A stretch of 64,000 nucleotides of DNA. It comes from Candidatus Gastranaerophilales bacterium (GTDB taxonomy: Bacteria > Cyanobacteriota > Vampirovibrionia > Gastranaerophilales > Gastranaerophilaceae). A program made the translations under genes and the position numbers. Under the pieces are notes generated by a model. It searched no databases. It was not told where the DNA came from and was given only the letters and a program-made list of their open reading frames with translations. The stretch is taken from contig CALVEO010000001.1 in assembly GCA_944326615.1 (NCBI GenBank), forward strand, positions 1-64,000, in the 5' to 3' direction. Below, piece after piece: positions 27,646 through 38,205 of this stretch; positions within the stretch are counted from its first letter, which is position 1; each line of letters begins with the position of its first letter.

Positions 27646-27684
27646 TCAATAATTATAGTATAATTATTCTGCGCAGGTAAAATA

Positions 27685-29139
27685 ATGGAATTTATAGAAA
27701 ACAGAGAAGTTGAAAAAGAACAATTAAAAGCTATTTTTCGAGATATGGTGAAATATTCACCTTCAAAGATTATAGGCATGCTCGGCAATGCAATTATTGT
27801 TCCTGTATATACAAGCCTTTTGTCTCCTGAAGAATACGGACTTTACTCGCTTTCTATCGCATTATTGTCTTTTCTGTGTATTATATTTTCTGATTGGGTA
27901 GGTCTTTCAGGATTAAGATTTTTTAAGCATCACCAGATGACTCAGGATATGCCGAAATATCTAACGACTCTGGTTACAATTCTAATATCAAATATATTTT
28001 TAATGTTTGTTTTTGCCTTTATATTCAGGCATAATTTTTATTCTTTTTTTAATATTCCATCTAAATATTTTCTGGCAATTCTTGTTTTAATAATTCCTGT
28101 TGCCATAAGAGCTTTACTGTTCCAGCTTTTGAGAGCTCAGTTAAAATCAATGTCTTTTACTTTATCAACAATTATAAATCAGTTTTTAACAATTTTGTTA
28201 TCTGTATTTTTTATAAAATTTTTCCATCTTGGGGCAATGTCTCTGCTTTTAGGTATGGGAGTTTCGATATCTTTAATTGATTTGCTTTTAATATATCAAA
28301 GTAATATACTCTCATGGTTCAGGCTGCAAAAGATTGAATGGCATTCTGTTTTGCCGATTTTTAAATATGGTATACCAATTGCCGCAACATCTTTGAGTGC
28401 ATGGATAATTAATCAAAGTAACAAATTTGTAATGAATAGTATTCATGGTTTTTCAGAAGTCGGAATTGTCGGGGTTGCTTACGGTTTAACATTACCTCTT
28501 TTAATGACTATATTTTCAATAATTACGGTTGCTGCAATCCCCAGAATTATCAATATGTATGAGGAAAGAATTGATGTAAGGCCTTTAATTTCGAGGTTTA
28601 CTGGGTATTACATTCTTATTGCACTGCCTGTAATTATTGTAATTTCTTTATATGCCTCTGATTATGTACAAATGCTTTCATCTAACGATAAATTTCAGAT
28701 AGCGTTTAAATTAATACCCTATTTTGCATTCGGTACATTTTTTATGGCATTGACAGATTATACTACTTTGCAGTATCACCTTGCAAATAAAACTTATATT
28801 GAATTTATAATAAAATTAACATCCGGAATTGCTAATATTATATTAAATATTTTATTGATTCCTGAAATGGGGCTTGTAGGGGTCGGTATAGCAACACTCG
28901 GTGCAAACTTTTTGTATTTTTTGCTGAGTGTAATTATAGTTTTACCCGGATTAAGACTTATATTTCCCCGTCTGATAGTCTCAAGAATGCTTATTTCATT
29001 TGTCCCTTTTGGAATTGTGTACTATATGTTTAATAAATTTGTAAATATTCCGGCATTATTGGAAATGCTTTCTTTAATGTTTGTATTTTATATTTGTTAT
29101 TGGGGATTAACTAAAACAATTTTAAAACGTCCTGAATAA
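27685..29139 (+). CDS. polysaccharide flippase / MATE-like membrane protein
   Basis: A 484-residue membrane protein with about 12-14 hydrophobic segments, beginning NAIIVPVYTSLLSPEEYGLY, the typical first helix and loop of Wzx-type flippases in the MVF/MOP exporter superfamily, and later YGIPIAATSLSAWIINQSNK and NIILNILLIPEMGLVGVGIA, both common in this family. It probably flips a lipid-linked glycan across the inner membrane. No glycan biosynthesis cluster surrounds it (rimO before, the adhesin gene after), so the glycan is unknown. Confidence 0.8.
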   Translation: MEFIENREVEKEQLKAIFRDMVKYSPSKIIGMLGNAIIVPVYTSLLSPEEYGLYSLSIALLSFLCIIFSDWVGLSGLRFFKHHQMTQDMPKYLTTLVTILISNIFLMFVFAFIFRHNFYSFFNIPSKYFLAILVLIIPVAIRALLFQLLRAQLKSMSFTLSTIINQFLTILLSVFFIKFFHLGAMSLLLGMGVSISLIDLLLIYQSNILSWFRLQKIEWHSVLPIFKYGIPIAATSLSAWIINQSNKFVMNSIHGFSEVGIVGVAYGLTLPLLMTIFSIITVAAIPRIINMYEERIDVRPLISRFTGYYILIALPVIIVISLYASDYVQMLSSNDKFQIAFKLIPYFAFGTFFMALTDYTTLQYHLANKTYIEFIIKLTSGIANIILNILLIPEMGLVGVGIATLGANFLYFLLSVIIVLPGLRLIFPRLIVSRMLISFVPFGIVYYMFNKFVNIPALLEMLSLMFVFYICYWGLTKTILKRPE

Positions 29140-29328
29140 ATAAGGCTGCGTTAATATTTATTAACAAATTAGCAAGAAAAATTTTTTTTAATTTTTATAT
29201 CCTTGATATTTTAGTGTACAAATTTATTAAGTAATTGTAATATAAAATAGAAAATTAATTATCCTCTTGGTAAAATTGTAACACTGAAAGTTAATAATTA
29301 TTAGGGAATCTCGAAAGGAATATCTGAT

Positions 29329-32300
29329 ATGATAAAGGTAAAAGCTGGTCAAAGAAAAGTAGTCGCTTCGGCGTTGACATTATGTTTCTTTTTACAGCAG
29401 TCTTTCTGTTTGCAGGTTATGGCAACCCAAATTTCCGGTGTTGAAGGTGTTAATGGCATATATAACATTGATCCTACAGCAACCAATGGTGATATAGGTT
29501 TTAGAAAATATGACCATTTTGACTTAAGTCAGGGTGATGTCGCAAATCTTATATTTAAAAATAGTATAAGCGGAAAAGATATCAATACTTTTATAAACCT
29601 TGTAGATAATCAGATTAACATTCAGGGTATAGTAAATTCATTAAACAACATAAATGGTGATTTTAAAACTGACGGGCATGTCGTATTTGTGTCTCCAAAC
29701 GGTATGATAGTCGGAGCCAGCGGAATTTTAAATGTCGGCTCATTATCAGTTTTGACACCTGAAAATGATACTTATGAAAGATATAAAAGTAATGTAAGAG
29801 ATTCCAATAAAGCCCCTTCCTTATTAAAAAATTTCAGAGAAGAATTGAGTGAGCATGGTACAGGTTCAGTTACGATAGACGGTAAAGTTCTTGCACGTAA
29901 TTTTGTAGATATTAATGCGGCTGATGTTAATATTGCTACTAATGCCAGAATTATGGCCGGTGTCGATGATGCTACAAAATTCAGTTCCAACAGGCAGGCG
30001 GCAGCTTTATTTAGCAAGCTTGTTAATACAGATAATTTAAATCCAGCAAATTCATTCAGAAACGATAACGGAAGTATTAAAATTGAATCATACGGTGCTA
30101 ACGGCGGAGTGAATGTCGCTGGTATAATGAAAAATTTTGGCCCGGGAAATGTTGAAATTACAAATTCAGGTTCTAAAGGTATTGATATTTCCGGAAAAAC
30201 ATCAAATGCTTCAGGCGATACCCTGCTTGTTAACACAAACGGAGAGGTAAATGTATCAGGAACTGTTCTTAACCGCGAAGGCAAATTGTCTGTTGATAAC
30301 TCAGGCTCCGGTGTTTTGATAGCATCAACCGGAATTTTAGATAATGCAAATGGTGAAATTATTGTTTCTAACAGTGGTGCAAATGGTGTAAATATAGAAA
30401 ACGGAGGTTTGATTTCAAATTCCAACGATGTCGTTAATATTACTAATACAGGTAAAAATGGTATTAATGTTAAAGGACATGTTAATGGAAACGGTATTAA
30501 TATAGATAACAAAAATTCAAATGTTGTTATAGGTGATAAAACAGGAAAAGATTACCTGAATTCAAAAGGTGATGTTAATATAAATATCAATAACGGAAAT
30601 CTTTTGAATTACGGTACAGAAGCAAACCTTATAAAAGCTTCAAAAAATTTGAATATAGATGTTAAAAACGGAGCAATCGGAAAAGAAGTTGGTCCATGCG
30701 ATGGCGGCGTCTGCACAGGTATCGGTACCGATGCAAGAGATTTGACAAAATCTGTTAATATCGCAGTTGATGGAAAAGTTAACGCAGTAAGTTCTGAAGG
30801 TTCAAATAAATCTCTGGTAAATCTGGCAAGTTTAGATAAAAATATGAATGTCGATAAGATTAAAGCTGACGGCAGGGTAATTCTTCTTGCTGACAGTTCT
30901 GTTAAAGGTTCAAAAGCTTATGACATTATAAATTCTTCATCAAATTCTTCAGTTCCAAATGTTGAAGGTGCCGGAATTTCTATGATTGCGAGCGGAAATA
31001 TCGGTTCTAAAGATAATGCTTTAACATTCAGACAAACTCAAGGGAATTTCGGTAATGTCGATTCTAACCTTAACCATTCTGGAAATTCAAAATACGGCGT
31101 TGATATGCTTGCTATTAAAGATATTAACGTTAAAGGGCTTGATTCTTCTGATGGCAAAAAACTTGACACAAATGTATGCGGAATTATTTCAAGAGAAGGT
31201 AATGTTAAAGCAGAGTTCTCCGGTGATACTTATATAAGAGAAATTACTGCTAAAAACAATATAGATTTGACAACACGCGGGCAAAATCTATATATTGAAA
31301 ATCTCGGAATTGTTCCGACATATCAACAGGATTATTACGGTAAAAATGGTAATATAAATCCTGAAAAAGTAACGGTAACTGCTCTTGATTTAGGTACATC
31401 GTGGCCGAATAATCCAGCTGATTCTACAATTGTAATTAAAAATGGTGCAATTAACGGCAAAGGTGAAGGAAGACCAGCTCATGAACAGGATTTAACTCTT
31501 GTTGCAGATAACGCTTATGCAGGCGGTTATTACTTCAATATGGGGAAAGACAGAGGACAGATTTCAGATAATCCTTTAAGATTTAACCCTTCAGAAATTA
31601 AGGAAGATAATAGAACTAATACTTTAGAGAATTCCTCAAATCCTTCAAAACCTGTTTCAATAAGAGCAAAAGCAGTAAGACCGGAAGATGTTACTGCGGT
31701 CGGGAAAGAAGATGATGAGCGAAATTACTATTATGGCGGCAGTTCTCAAGGTTTTGATGATGGTTATGATGGTGTAAAAGATGATGATGGGGATTATGTA
31801 ACCAACCCGTCAGGCGATGAACAGGGTGATGAAAATGATGATGATAATCTCGTAGTCCCTGAAAACAAAAAAGAACCTGTTGATACTGACAGTGACAGTG
31901 ATACTGATATAGATACCGATACTGACACAGATATAGACACTGATACAGATTCAGATACCGATCTAGACAGCGATACTGATACTGACAATGATTTGGATTC
32001 AGACACTGATAATGACGATGATGCGGATAGCGATACGGATTTAGATACAGATACTGATATCGATACTGACAGTGACAGTGATACAGATAATGATACTGAT
32101 ACAGATACAGATGTTGATACCGACACAGATTCAGATACTGATCTAGACAGCGATACTGATACTGACAATGATTTGGATTCAGACACTGATAATGACGATG
32201 ATGCAGATAGCGACACTGACTTAGATACAGATACTGATATTGATACTGACAGTGACAGTGATACAGATAACGATACTGATACAGATACAGATGTTGATAC

Positions 32301-33615
32301 CGACACAGATTCAGATACTGATCTAGACAGCGATACTGATACTGACAATGATTTGGATTCAGACACTGATAATGACGATGATGCCGATAGCGATACTGAC
32401 TTAGATACAGATACTGATATTGATACCGACAGTGACAATGATACAGATAACGATACTGATACAGATACAGATGTTGACACCGACACAGATTCAGATACCG
32501 ATCTAGACAGCGATACTGATACTGACAATGATTTGGATTCAGATACAGATAATGACGATGATGCCGATAGCGACACTGATCTAGACACAGATACGGATAT
32601 CGATACCGACAGTGACAGTGATAGCGACACAGATAATGATACTGATACGGATAATGACACTGATACAGATATTGATACAGACAGTGATGATGATACCGAT
32701 ACGGATAATGACACTGATACAGATATCGATTCAGACAGTGATAGCGATAGTGATAATGATGATGATTCAGATTCTGATACGGATAGTGATACGGACACTG
32801 ACAATGATACCGATACAGACACAGATGTAGACAACGACAGTGATAGTGATACGGATACAGATTCTGATACTGACACAGATGCTGATAATGATTTGGATTC
32901 AGATACAGATAATGACGATGATCTCGATTCCGATACTGATTCAGATACTGATATCGACATAGACACTGATACAGACAGTGATAGTGATACAGATGCTGAT
33001 TCGGATTCCGACACTGATACTGATTCTGACACTGATATTGACATAGATACAGATACTGATATTGATTCTGATTCAGATATTGATAACGATACAGATAACG
33101 ACAATGATATGGATACCGATACTGATAATGATATCGATAATGATACGGATTCAGACACAGATACTGATATTGATACGGATGATGACAGACCTGAATTACC
33201 TAACAGAAGAACCGATTACGGCAAGGAGATATACAAACAGCGTGTTGTTGATTACAATGTTAATTCAATAGATAAACGCCAGTATATGAGATTTAGCGCT
33301 GAAGATAACAGAAATCCTGTTAAACTGGCAGATAATACTCAGATAGATTCTCTGCTTGATATTTCAAGAGGCGGCATTGCTGTAACACATCATAATGATT
33401 TGAAAGTCGGTGATGTAGTACCTGTAAACATTTCATACGGTGATTTAAATATAAGCGCGGATGTAAAAATTGTTTCAGCTACAGACAGGCGAGCAGGAGC
33501 AGAATTTATAAATCTTGATCAGGCAACTGCTAACAAACTTCTGTATATGAACATATTATTGGAAGAACAGACTGCCGCAAGAAATAATTCAAATGATTTA
33601 TCTTATATAAAATAG
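29329..33615 (+). CDS. TPS-domain adhesin-like exoprotein with Asp-X repeats and a C-terminal PilZ domain
   Basis: A 1428-residue protein. Residues about 10-32 look like a signal peptide ([17 protein letters not shown]). Then comes a filamentous-haemagglutinin-type TPS domain ([22 protein letters not shown] text and [20 protein letters not shown]) and repetitive Asn/Gly-rich beta-helix sequence to about 800. Residues 852-1286 are a strict D-X repeat (X mostly T, S, N, I, L). The C-terminus (about 1310-1410) has the two PilZ hallmarks, RQYMR (RxxxR, 1317-1321) and DISRGG (DxSxxG, 1344-1349), followed by beta strands. PilZ domains bind c-di-GMP in the cytoplasm, so a C-terminal PilZ on an apparently exported protein is odd. 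No TpsB partner gene is in the window. Confidence 0.75.
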   Translation: MIKVKAGQRKVVASALTLCFFLQQSFCLQVMATQISGVEGVNGIYNIDPTATNGDIGFRKYDHFDLSQGDVANLIFKNSISGKDINTFINLVDNQINIQGIVNSLNNINGDFKTDGHVVFVSPNGMIVGASGILNVGSLSVLTPENDTYERYKSNVRDSNKAPSLLKNFREELSEHGTGSVTIDGKVLARNFVDINAADVNIATNARIMAGVDDATKFSSNRQAAALFSKLVNTDNLNPANSFRNDNGSIKIESYGANGGVNVAGIMKNFGPGNVEITNSGSKGIDISGKTSNASGDTLLVNTNGEVNVSGTVLNREGKLSVDNSGSGVLIASTGILDNANGEIIVSNSGANGVNIENGGLISNSNDVVNITNTGKNGINVKGHVNGNGINIDNKNSNVVIGDKTGKDYLNSKGDVNININNGNLLNYGTEANLIKASKNLNIDVKNGAIGKEVGPCDGGVCTGIGTDARDLTKSVNIAVDGKVNAVSSEGSNKSLVNLASLDKNMNVDKIKADGRVILLADSSVKGSKAYDIINSSSNSSVPNVEGAGISMIASGNIGSKDNALTFRQTQGNFGNVDSNLNHSGNSKYGVDMLAIKDINVKGLDSSDGKKLDTNVCGIISREGNVKAEFSGDTYIREITAKNNIDLTTRGQNLYIENLGIVPTYQQDYYGKNGNINPEKVTVTALDLGTSWPNNPADSTIVIKNGAINGKGEGRPAHEQDLTLVADNAYAGGYYFNMGKDRGQISDNPLRFNPSEIKEDNRTNTLENSSNPSKPVSIRAKAVRPEDVTAVGKEDDERNYYYGGSSQGFDDGYDGVKDDDGDYVTNPSGDEQGDENDDDNLVVPENKKEPVDTDSDSDTDIDTDTDTDIDTDTDSDTDLDSDTDTDNDLDSDTDNDDDADSDTDLDTDTDIDTDSDSDTDNDTDTDTDVDTDTDSDTDLDSDTDTDNDLDSDTDNDDDADSDTDLDTDTDIDTDSDSDTDNDTDTDTDVDTDTDSDTDLDSDTDTDNDLDSDTDNDDDADSDTDLDTDTDIDTDSDNDTDNDTDTDTDVDTDTDSDTDLDSDTDTDNDLDSDTDNDDDADSDTDLDTDTDIDTDSDSDSDTDNDTDTDNDTDTDIDTDSDDDTDTDNDTDTDIDSDSDSDSDNDDDSDSDTDSDTDTDNDTDTDTDVDNDSDSDTDTDSDTDTDADNDLDSDTDNDDDLDSDTDSDTDIDIDTDTDSDSDTDADSDSDTDTDSDTDIDIDTDTDIDSDSDIDNDTDNDNDMDTDTDNDIDNDTDSDTDTDIDTDDDRPELPNRRTDYGKEIYKQRVVDYNVNSIDKRQYMRFSAEDNRNPVKLADNTQIDSLLDISRGGIAVTHHNDLKVGDVVPVNISYGDLNISADVKIVSATDRRAGAEFINLDQATANKLLYMNILLEEQTAARNNSNDLSYIK
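31882..33186 (+). repeat. Asp-X coding repeat with a 180-bp higher-order unit
   Basis: About 217 consecutive GAY-NNN codon pairs encode alternating aspartate. Within it a 180-bp (60-residue) unit is repeated nearly identically at 31942-32121, 32122-32301, 32302-32481 and, partly, 32482 to about 32625; the rest is degenerate. Silent differences between copies are few, suggesting recent duplication. The opposite strand is open for over 450 codons as Ser-X, purely as a by-product. Confidence 0.95.
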
Positions 33616-33630
33616 CAGAATTTCTTTTAT

Positions 33631-33666
33631 AAAAAACGCTGTTATAAAATTTAACAGCGTTTTTTT
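33631..33666. terminator. bidirectional terminator
   Basis: A 14-bp perfect stem (AAAAAACGCTGTTA / TAACAGCGTTTTTT) with a 7-base loop between the convergent adhesin gene and the 589-residue ORF; A and T runs serve both directions. It overlaps the last bases of the minus-strand gene. Confidence 0.88.
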
Positions 33667-35434
33667 ATACATATGCTGCATGTCCGTAACTGGCAATTCT
33701 TGCTCTTCTGATTTTTTGGAACCTGCTGTCTTTACTCAAATCCCATTGCGGTACATAATTTGGTGTTGTATCAGCCATTTGCGGAGTATTTTGAGACATA
33801 AACAGTGCCGCTGTTGATTGAAGTCCTTGAGCGATTTTACCCCAGTCAAATTTTTGGCTTGATTTAACAGTTTTAGATGCAATATTTTGGAATTTAGAAA
33901 CAGTTTTTTGACCTGCTTTTTTCCTTGCTTTATTATCAAGTCCGCCGACAACACCTTTTTCTATTGTTCCGCCGGCTCCTTCAACGGCTGAACTGAAAGA
34001 ATTCCTTGCAGAATCTGCCGCACTATTAACAGCATTAAAGTTTGTTTCGCTCAAATTTCCGTTTTTAAGATCTTGTAATAGTGAGTCGGCTTCAAGATTG
34101 CCGTCAGCCATTTGAGCTTGCAGCTGCCCGCTGATTGAATTTTTCATCTCTTTTTTAGTCATACCGCCAAGCTGTTCTTCTGTCATGCCATTAACAGCAT
34201 CTTTTGCCGCAGCATTGGAAGCGAGTTTTTGTGTAGCTTGTTCTGCCTGCTGGTTTATATTGTCAAATGTTTTGCCAAGATTTTTTGAAGATTTGACTGC
34301 TGCGGTACCTGTTTGAACAGCGCTTGCAGCACTTGCCATTGCCCCTGCGAGATTACCTTCAGCCGCGTATGCAGCTGTTTTTGTAATATTTGCTGCTGCT
34401 TGTCCGTAATTACCTGCCATTTCTACAACAGTACCGACTTTTTGCATAACATTACCGGTTGCAATCAAAGCAGCACCTGCTCCGAAAAGTCCGCTCATTG
34501 CAGAACCCAAAGCTACAAGCCCTTTACCTGCGGTATTAACAAGCTGTCCTGTCTGCGATACAATTGCACTGATTTGTTCAATTTTTGTTGCGACTTCTAC
34601 AACTTTGTTTGTATCTGATTGATTTTGTTCAATTGCTTTTGTAGTTTTTTGATTTACTTTAACGTAATTGTTGTTTGTTTTTTGTAATTGTTTTATGGTT
34701 CTTGATGAACTTCTCTGCAGTGTATAAATTTGTTTACCGTTATTTTGAACAAGGGTTGTTTTTGAACCGATTAATGACTGCAGGGCAGTGATTTTACTTT
34801 GATTGGGATTTTCTTGCGTTCCGTCTGATTTACTTCCGTTTATTGAAAAAGACGAAGAACCAAGCAGTGAATCCAGTTCATTTTGTGCATTTTCTATTTC
34901 TGTCTGGACTTCTTCTGTTTCTTTGACAAGTTTTAAAAGTTTATCATTGTCCTTTTTTAGTTCAGCTTCTTGTTTTCTTAATTGGGTCTGAAATTTTTTA
35001 TCATCTTTTTTGAGCTGTTTGTCAAGTTTTTGTGCATCAGCATTATATTTATCAACTGTTTTTTGATCATTTTGTGTGTCTTTGGTTAATGATTCAACTT
35101 CCTGACCGCTTGCCTCGGCGCTTGCAGCAGCAGCTTTACCGTCTGCGGCATTATCAATATTAGCGATATTTTCTAATGATGAACCGGATGAAGTACCTTG
35201 AGCTCCTGTTGTTCCTGTAGTTTCGTTAGAATTATTTAAATCATTTAAACTTCTTAGTGTATTTAAATTATTTAAAGAATTTGCAGTTGCAGGTGTTGTT
35301 ACGCCCGGTGCATTAAAGATTGAGCCTGTCATCTTAAGATATTCAGGTTTATTTGCGGAAGCTTTTTTAGCCTGCGAGCTGAAATTAAGCTTTATCGCAT
35401 CAATTTTATTCTGTTGTACATTGGATATCGGCAT
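33665..35434 (-). CDS. alanine-rich coiled-coil protein of unknown function
   Basis: A 589-residue protein I cannot assign. The N-terminus is polar and lacks a signal peptide (MPISNVQQNKIDAIKLNFSS). Residues about 110-200 are a strongly charged coiled coil (LDKQLKKDDKKFQTQLRKQE and on), and 240-290 a second one. Residues about 295-375 are Gly/Ala-rich and hydrophobic (GKGLVALGSAMSGLFGAGAA, AYAAEGNLAGAMASAASAVQ). The remainder is Ala/Gln-rich and polar. Coiled coils flanking a Gly/Ala-rich hydrophobic core recall type III translocators in general outline, but no sequence motif supports that and no secretion genes of that type are nearby. Ribosome-binding site AGGAG is present. Confidence 0.75.
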   Translation of the reverse strand: MPISNVQQNKIDAIKLNFSSQAKKASANKPEYLKMTGSIFNAPGVTTPATANSLNNLNTLRSLNDLNNSNETTGTTGAQGTSSGSSLENIANIDNAADGKAAAASAEASGQEVESLTKDTQNDQKTVDKYNADAQKLDKQLKKDDKKFQTQLRKQEAELKKDNDKLLKLVKETEEVQTEIENAQNELDSLLGSSSFSINGSKSDGTQENPNQSKITALQSLIGSKTTLVQNNGKQIYTLQRSSSRTIKQLQKTNNNYVKVNQKTTKAIEQNQSDTNKVVEVATKIEQISAIVSQTGQLVNTAGKGLVALGSAMSGLFGAGAALIATGNVMQKVGTVVEMAGNYGQAAANITKTAAYAAEGNLAGAMASAASAVQTGTAAVKSSKNLGKTFDNINQQAEQATQKLASNAAAKDAVNGMTEEQLGGMTKKEMKNSISGQLQAQMADGNLEADSLLQDLKNGNLSETNFNAVNSAADSARNSFSSAVEGAGGTIEKGVVGGLDNKARKKAGQKTVSKFQNIASKTVKSSQKFDWGKIAQGLQSTAALFMSQNTPQMADTTPNYVPQWDLSKDSRFQKIRRARIASYGHAAYV

Positions 35435-35589
35435 AGCTCTCCTGCTCTCTCTTAAATATATAAAGTTTTATGTGAGCGCCTGATTTCAGCATTTATGCAT
35501 GTTGTTACATTTGTTAATATTTAGAATTTGCTTTAAATTTTTATTTTTGGTAAAATTATTTTTGTATTTTAGTTAAGGAGATATAAATT

Positions 35590-36402
35590 ATGAAACTAAT
35601 GGAAGGAAAAAAGGGTGTAATTTTCGGAGTATCAAATACTCATGGGATTGCTTATGCTATTGCTAAACAGCTTTATGAAGCAGGAGCCGATATTGCGTTT
35701 ACTTATGCAGGCGAAGCTATGGAAAAACGTGTAAGACCGCTTGCAGAAGAAATGGGTGCTAAAATTATTATGAGCTGTGATGTAACTAAAGAAGATGAAG
35801 TCGCTGCTGTATTTAAAGAATGTGAAAGAGTTTACGGCAAATTGGATTTTGTTGTTCATGCCGTTGCATTTGCAGCAAAAGAAGATTTGCAGGGAAGATT
35901 TATTGACACTACAAAAGCAGGCTGGGATTTGGCATTAGGAGTAAGTTCATATTCTCTGATTACTCTTTGCCGTTATGCCGAACCAATCTTGAATGAAGGT
36001 GCATCTGTGTTTGCGCTTACATATCTCGGTTCTGAATATGTTGTTGCAAATTATAACGTAATGGGCGTTGCAAAAGCAGCTCTTGAATCATCAATGAGAT
36101 ACTTAGCAGCTGACCTTGGCAAAAAAGGGGTCAGAGTTAACTGTATTTCTGCTGGTGCAGTTAAAACTCTTGCAGCGAAAGGTATTTCAGGATTTGATAA
36201 AATGCTTAAAGCGGCTGTCGCAAAATCTCCGCTTAATCGTAATGTTGCATTAGAAGATGTCGGTAAAGCCGGTTTATTCTTAGCATCTGATCTTTCAACA
36301 GGTACTACAGGTCAAATTATTTATGTTGATTGCGGATGCCACTCTGTATATGCTTCGTTAGAGGAAATGGAAATTATTGCTAATTCTATTCCGAAAGCAT
36401 AA
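35590..36402 (+). CDS. fabI: enoyl-[acyl-carrier-protein] reductase (NADH) FabI
   Basis: Last step of each fatty-acid elongation cycle: reduction of trans-2-enoyl-ACP. The FabI-specific cofactor motif GVSNTHGIAYAIAKQLYEAG, VVHAVAFAAKEDLQGRFID, FALTYLGSEYVVANYNVMGV with the catalytic Tyr-(6 residues)-Lys pair (YNVMGVAK), and the C-terminal GTTGQIIYVDCG match the family. 270 residues is slightly longer than E. coli FabI. GGAGAT lies eight bases before the ATG. It appears monocistronic, ending in a terminator at 36421-36451. The protein family is the target of triclosan-type inhibitors. Confidence 0.95.
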   Translation: MKLMEGKKGVIFGVSNTHGIAYAIAKQLYEAGADIAFTYAGEAMEKRVRPLAEEMGAKIIMSCDVTKEDEVAAVFKECERVYGKLDFVVHAVAFAAKEDLQGRFIDTTKAGWDLALGVSSYSLITLCRYAEPILNEGASVFALTYLGSEYVVANYNVMGVAKAALESSMRYLAADLGKKGVRVNCISAGAVKTLAAKGISGFDKMLKAAVAKSPLNRNVALEDVGKAGLFLASDLSTGTTGQIIYVDCGCHSVYASLEEMEIIANSIPKA

Positions 36403-36420
36403 ACTATATTTGTAATAAAT

Positions 36421-36451
36421 AAAAGGGCAGGTGTTTGGCCTGCTCTTTTTT
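36421..36451 (+). terminator. terminator after fabI
   Basis: Stem AAAGGGCAGG / CCTGCTCTTT (one G-U pair) with a short loop, followed by a T-run. Confidence 0.8.
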
Positions 36452-36599
36452 AATGTAGAATTTAAGATTAATATTTGGCAACTGCTCAATTTAAAGTTAT
36501 TATAATAATAAATATTACTAAATATGTAGTAGTATTTTTGTTTTTATTGATATTTTAAGTAGTTTGTGCTATATTTCACAATATAGATGGGGTAAATGC

Positions 36600-37547
36600 G
36601 TGGAAAAAGATTACCTGGATTTAGACTCAATAGCTAAAGATTGTAACCTGTTTGATGCATCCGACATCAATTCTGTTGTCCGCAAAATTTCGACTCTTGA
36701 TGAATTTTATGAGCATGATAATCTCGTTAAAATTTATAACCATTTTTTATCAGTTTCTAAAAATCCCGAAATATTGATGCATGTTATTCAATGTATTGAC
36801 AGGTTAAGAGATAAATCATCTTTAAGCCCGCTTCTTGATTTGCTTTTGATGAAAAATATTGATAGTGAGAAAGATGCTTTTATTAATGTCAGAGCAATGT
36901 GTGCTAAAGCTATTGCAAATCTTAAAGACACATCGGCTGTAACTCCGCTTTTATACTGTTTAAATAATAAAGACGAAAATTATAAAATCAGGCTTGCCTG
37001 CGCGGATGCTCTCGGCAGAATAGGCGACAGGTATGCTGTTGCGCCTTTGATTGAAGTTGTTAAAGATGAAGATGAAAAATCAGTTTATTTAAGAGAAACT
37101 GCAGCTTCTGCTCTTGGCATGCTGGGAGATTTAAGGGCTGTTGATCCGCTTGTCAGTATTCTTGAGGCGCAAAAGGGTATTTGGAATAAATTTACTTTTT
37201 TAAAAGAACGTGTTATAGAGGCTCTTGGCAAACTCAGGCTTGATAACAATGAGAGGGTGTTTAATGCTCTTAAAAATTCCCTGCTTGATGAATCGCCCCA
37301 GATAAGAATTAATGCAATAGAAGCGATTATGGACAGTGATAATCCGCATGCTGTAGATACTATTAAAACCTGCCTTATTGAAGATGAAAATGAAGAGGTT
37401 AAGAAAAATGCACTTATAGCTCTGTATAATCTTGTAGGCAGAGAAATTCTCGATGAAGTGGCAAACGGCTCTGATTATCCTGATTCCATAAAAATGGAAG
37501 CTGTATCTATGATTTCCGAATACGAAGAGGAAGAAGATAATGAATAA
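36600..37547 (+). CDS. HEAT-repeat protein
   Basis: A 315-residue helical-repeat protein. Repeats typical of PBS lyase-like HEAT are clear: SAVTPLLYCLNNKDENYKIR, ACADALGRIGDRYAVAPLIE, AASALGMLGDLRAVDPLVSI and VIEALGKLRLDNNERVFNAL. Such proteins usually act as scaffolds; cyanobacterial ones often attach bilins, but nothing here suggests that. The GTG start at 36600 has GGGG eight bases upstream; the longer ORF start at 36564 has no ribosome-binding site. The stop overlaps queC by 8 bp, so it is first in a queC operon with DUF366 and SPOR genes. Confidence 0.82.
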   Translation: MEKDYLDLDSIAKDCNLFDASDINSVVRKISTLDEFYEHDNLVKIYNHFLSVSKNPEILMHVIQCIDRLRDKSSLSPLLDLLLMKNIDSEKDAFINVRAMCAKAIANLKDTSAVTPLLYCLNNKDENYKIRLACADALGRIGDRYAVAPLIEVVKDEDEKSVYLRETAASALGMLGDLRAVDPLVSILEAQKGIWNKFTFLKERVIEALGKLRLDNNERVFNALKNSLLDESPQIRINAIEAIMDSDNPHAVDTIKTCLIEDENEEVKKNALIALYNLVGREILDEVANGSDYPDSIKMEAVSMISEYEEEEDNE

Positions 37548-38205
37548 AGGTATAGTGCTTTTATCAGGCGGGCTTGATTCTCTGGTAAGTCTTGGTGCCG
37601 GAATAGAAAAATACGGCGTATCTCTTGCTCTGACTTTTGATTACGGACAAAAATCTACAGAATATGAAATTGATGCATCAAGGGCTATCTGTGAATATTA
37701 CGGGATTGAGCATAAGGTTATAAAACTTGACTGGCTTAAAACTGTTACTCATACGGCACTTGTCGGCGATAAAAGTATTCCGGAAGGGGCGGAGCTTTAT
37801 AATCTTGAACAATCTGCAAAAAGCGTATGGGTGCCAAACCGCAACGGTTTGTTTTTGAATATTGCAGGTTCAATTGCGGACGGAGAGAATTACGATTACA
37901 TACTAATAGGGGCTAACAAAGAGGAAGGGCAGACATTTCCTGATAACACACAGGAATTTATTGACAGAGTTAATGCGGAATTTGAATATTCCACACAAAA
38001 ACAGCCAAAAGTGATTGCACCCTTGATAAATTATGATAAAAATGCTATAGTAAAGCTGGCATTAAAACATAAAATACCTCTTGAATATGTCAGGAGCTGT
38101 TATGCAGGAGGAGCTAAACACTGCGGGAAATGCGAATCCTGTATCAGATTGAAAAATGCCTTAATCGCAAACCATGACACACATTATATAAAGGAACTTT
38201 TTTGA
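37540..38205 (+). CDS. queC: 7-cyano-7-deazaguanine synthase QueC
   Basis: Converts 7-carboxy-7-deazaguanine to preQ0, the precursor of queuosine in tRNA, using ATP and ammonia. It has the PP-loop motif LLSGGLDSLVSLGA, the DYGQKSTEYEIDASRAICEY segment, VPNRNGLFLNIAGSIA and the C-terminal zinc motif SCYAGGAKHCGKCESCIRLK. 221 residues is normal. It overlaps its neighbours on both sides. Other queuosine genes (queD, queE, tgt) are not in the window. Confidence 0.94.
   Translation: MNKGIVLLSGGLDSLVSLGAGIEKYGVSLALTFDYGQKSTEYEIDASRAICEYYGIEHKVIKLDWLKTVTHTALVGDKSIPEGAELYNLEQSAKSVWVPNRNGLFLNIAGSIADGENYDYILIGANKEEGQTFPDNTQEFIDRVNAEFEYSTQKQPKVIAPLINYDKNAIVKLALKHKIPLEYVRSCYAGGAKHCGKCESCIRLKNALIANHDTHYIKELF

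Noticed and set aside
31794..33158. 454-codon minus-strand ORF encoding an almost pure Ser-X protein
   Set aside because: It is the antisense of the Asp-X repeat: GAT/GAC on one strand reads as ATC/GTC or, in this frame, TCx on the other. No ribosome-binding site; signal and domain evidence supports the plus-strand gene.
33665..35434. Type III secretion translocator
   Set aside because: Only a general resemblance in layout; no sequence motif and no secretion-system genes of that type.
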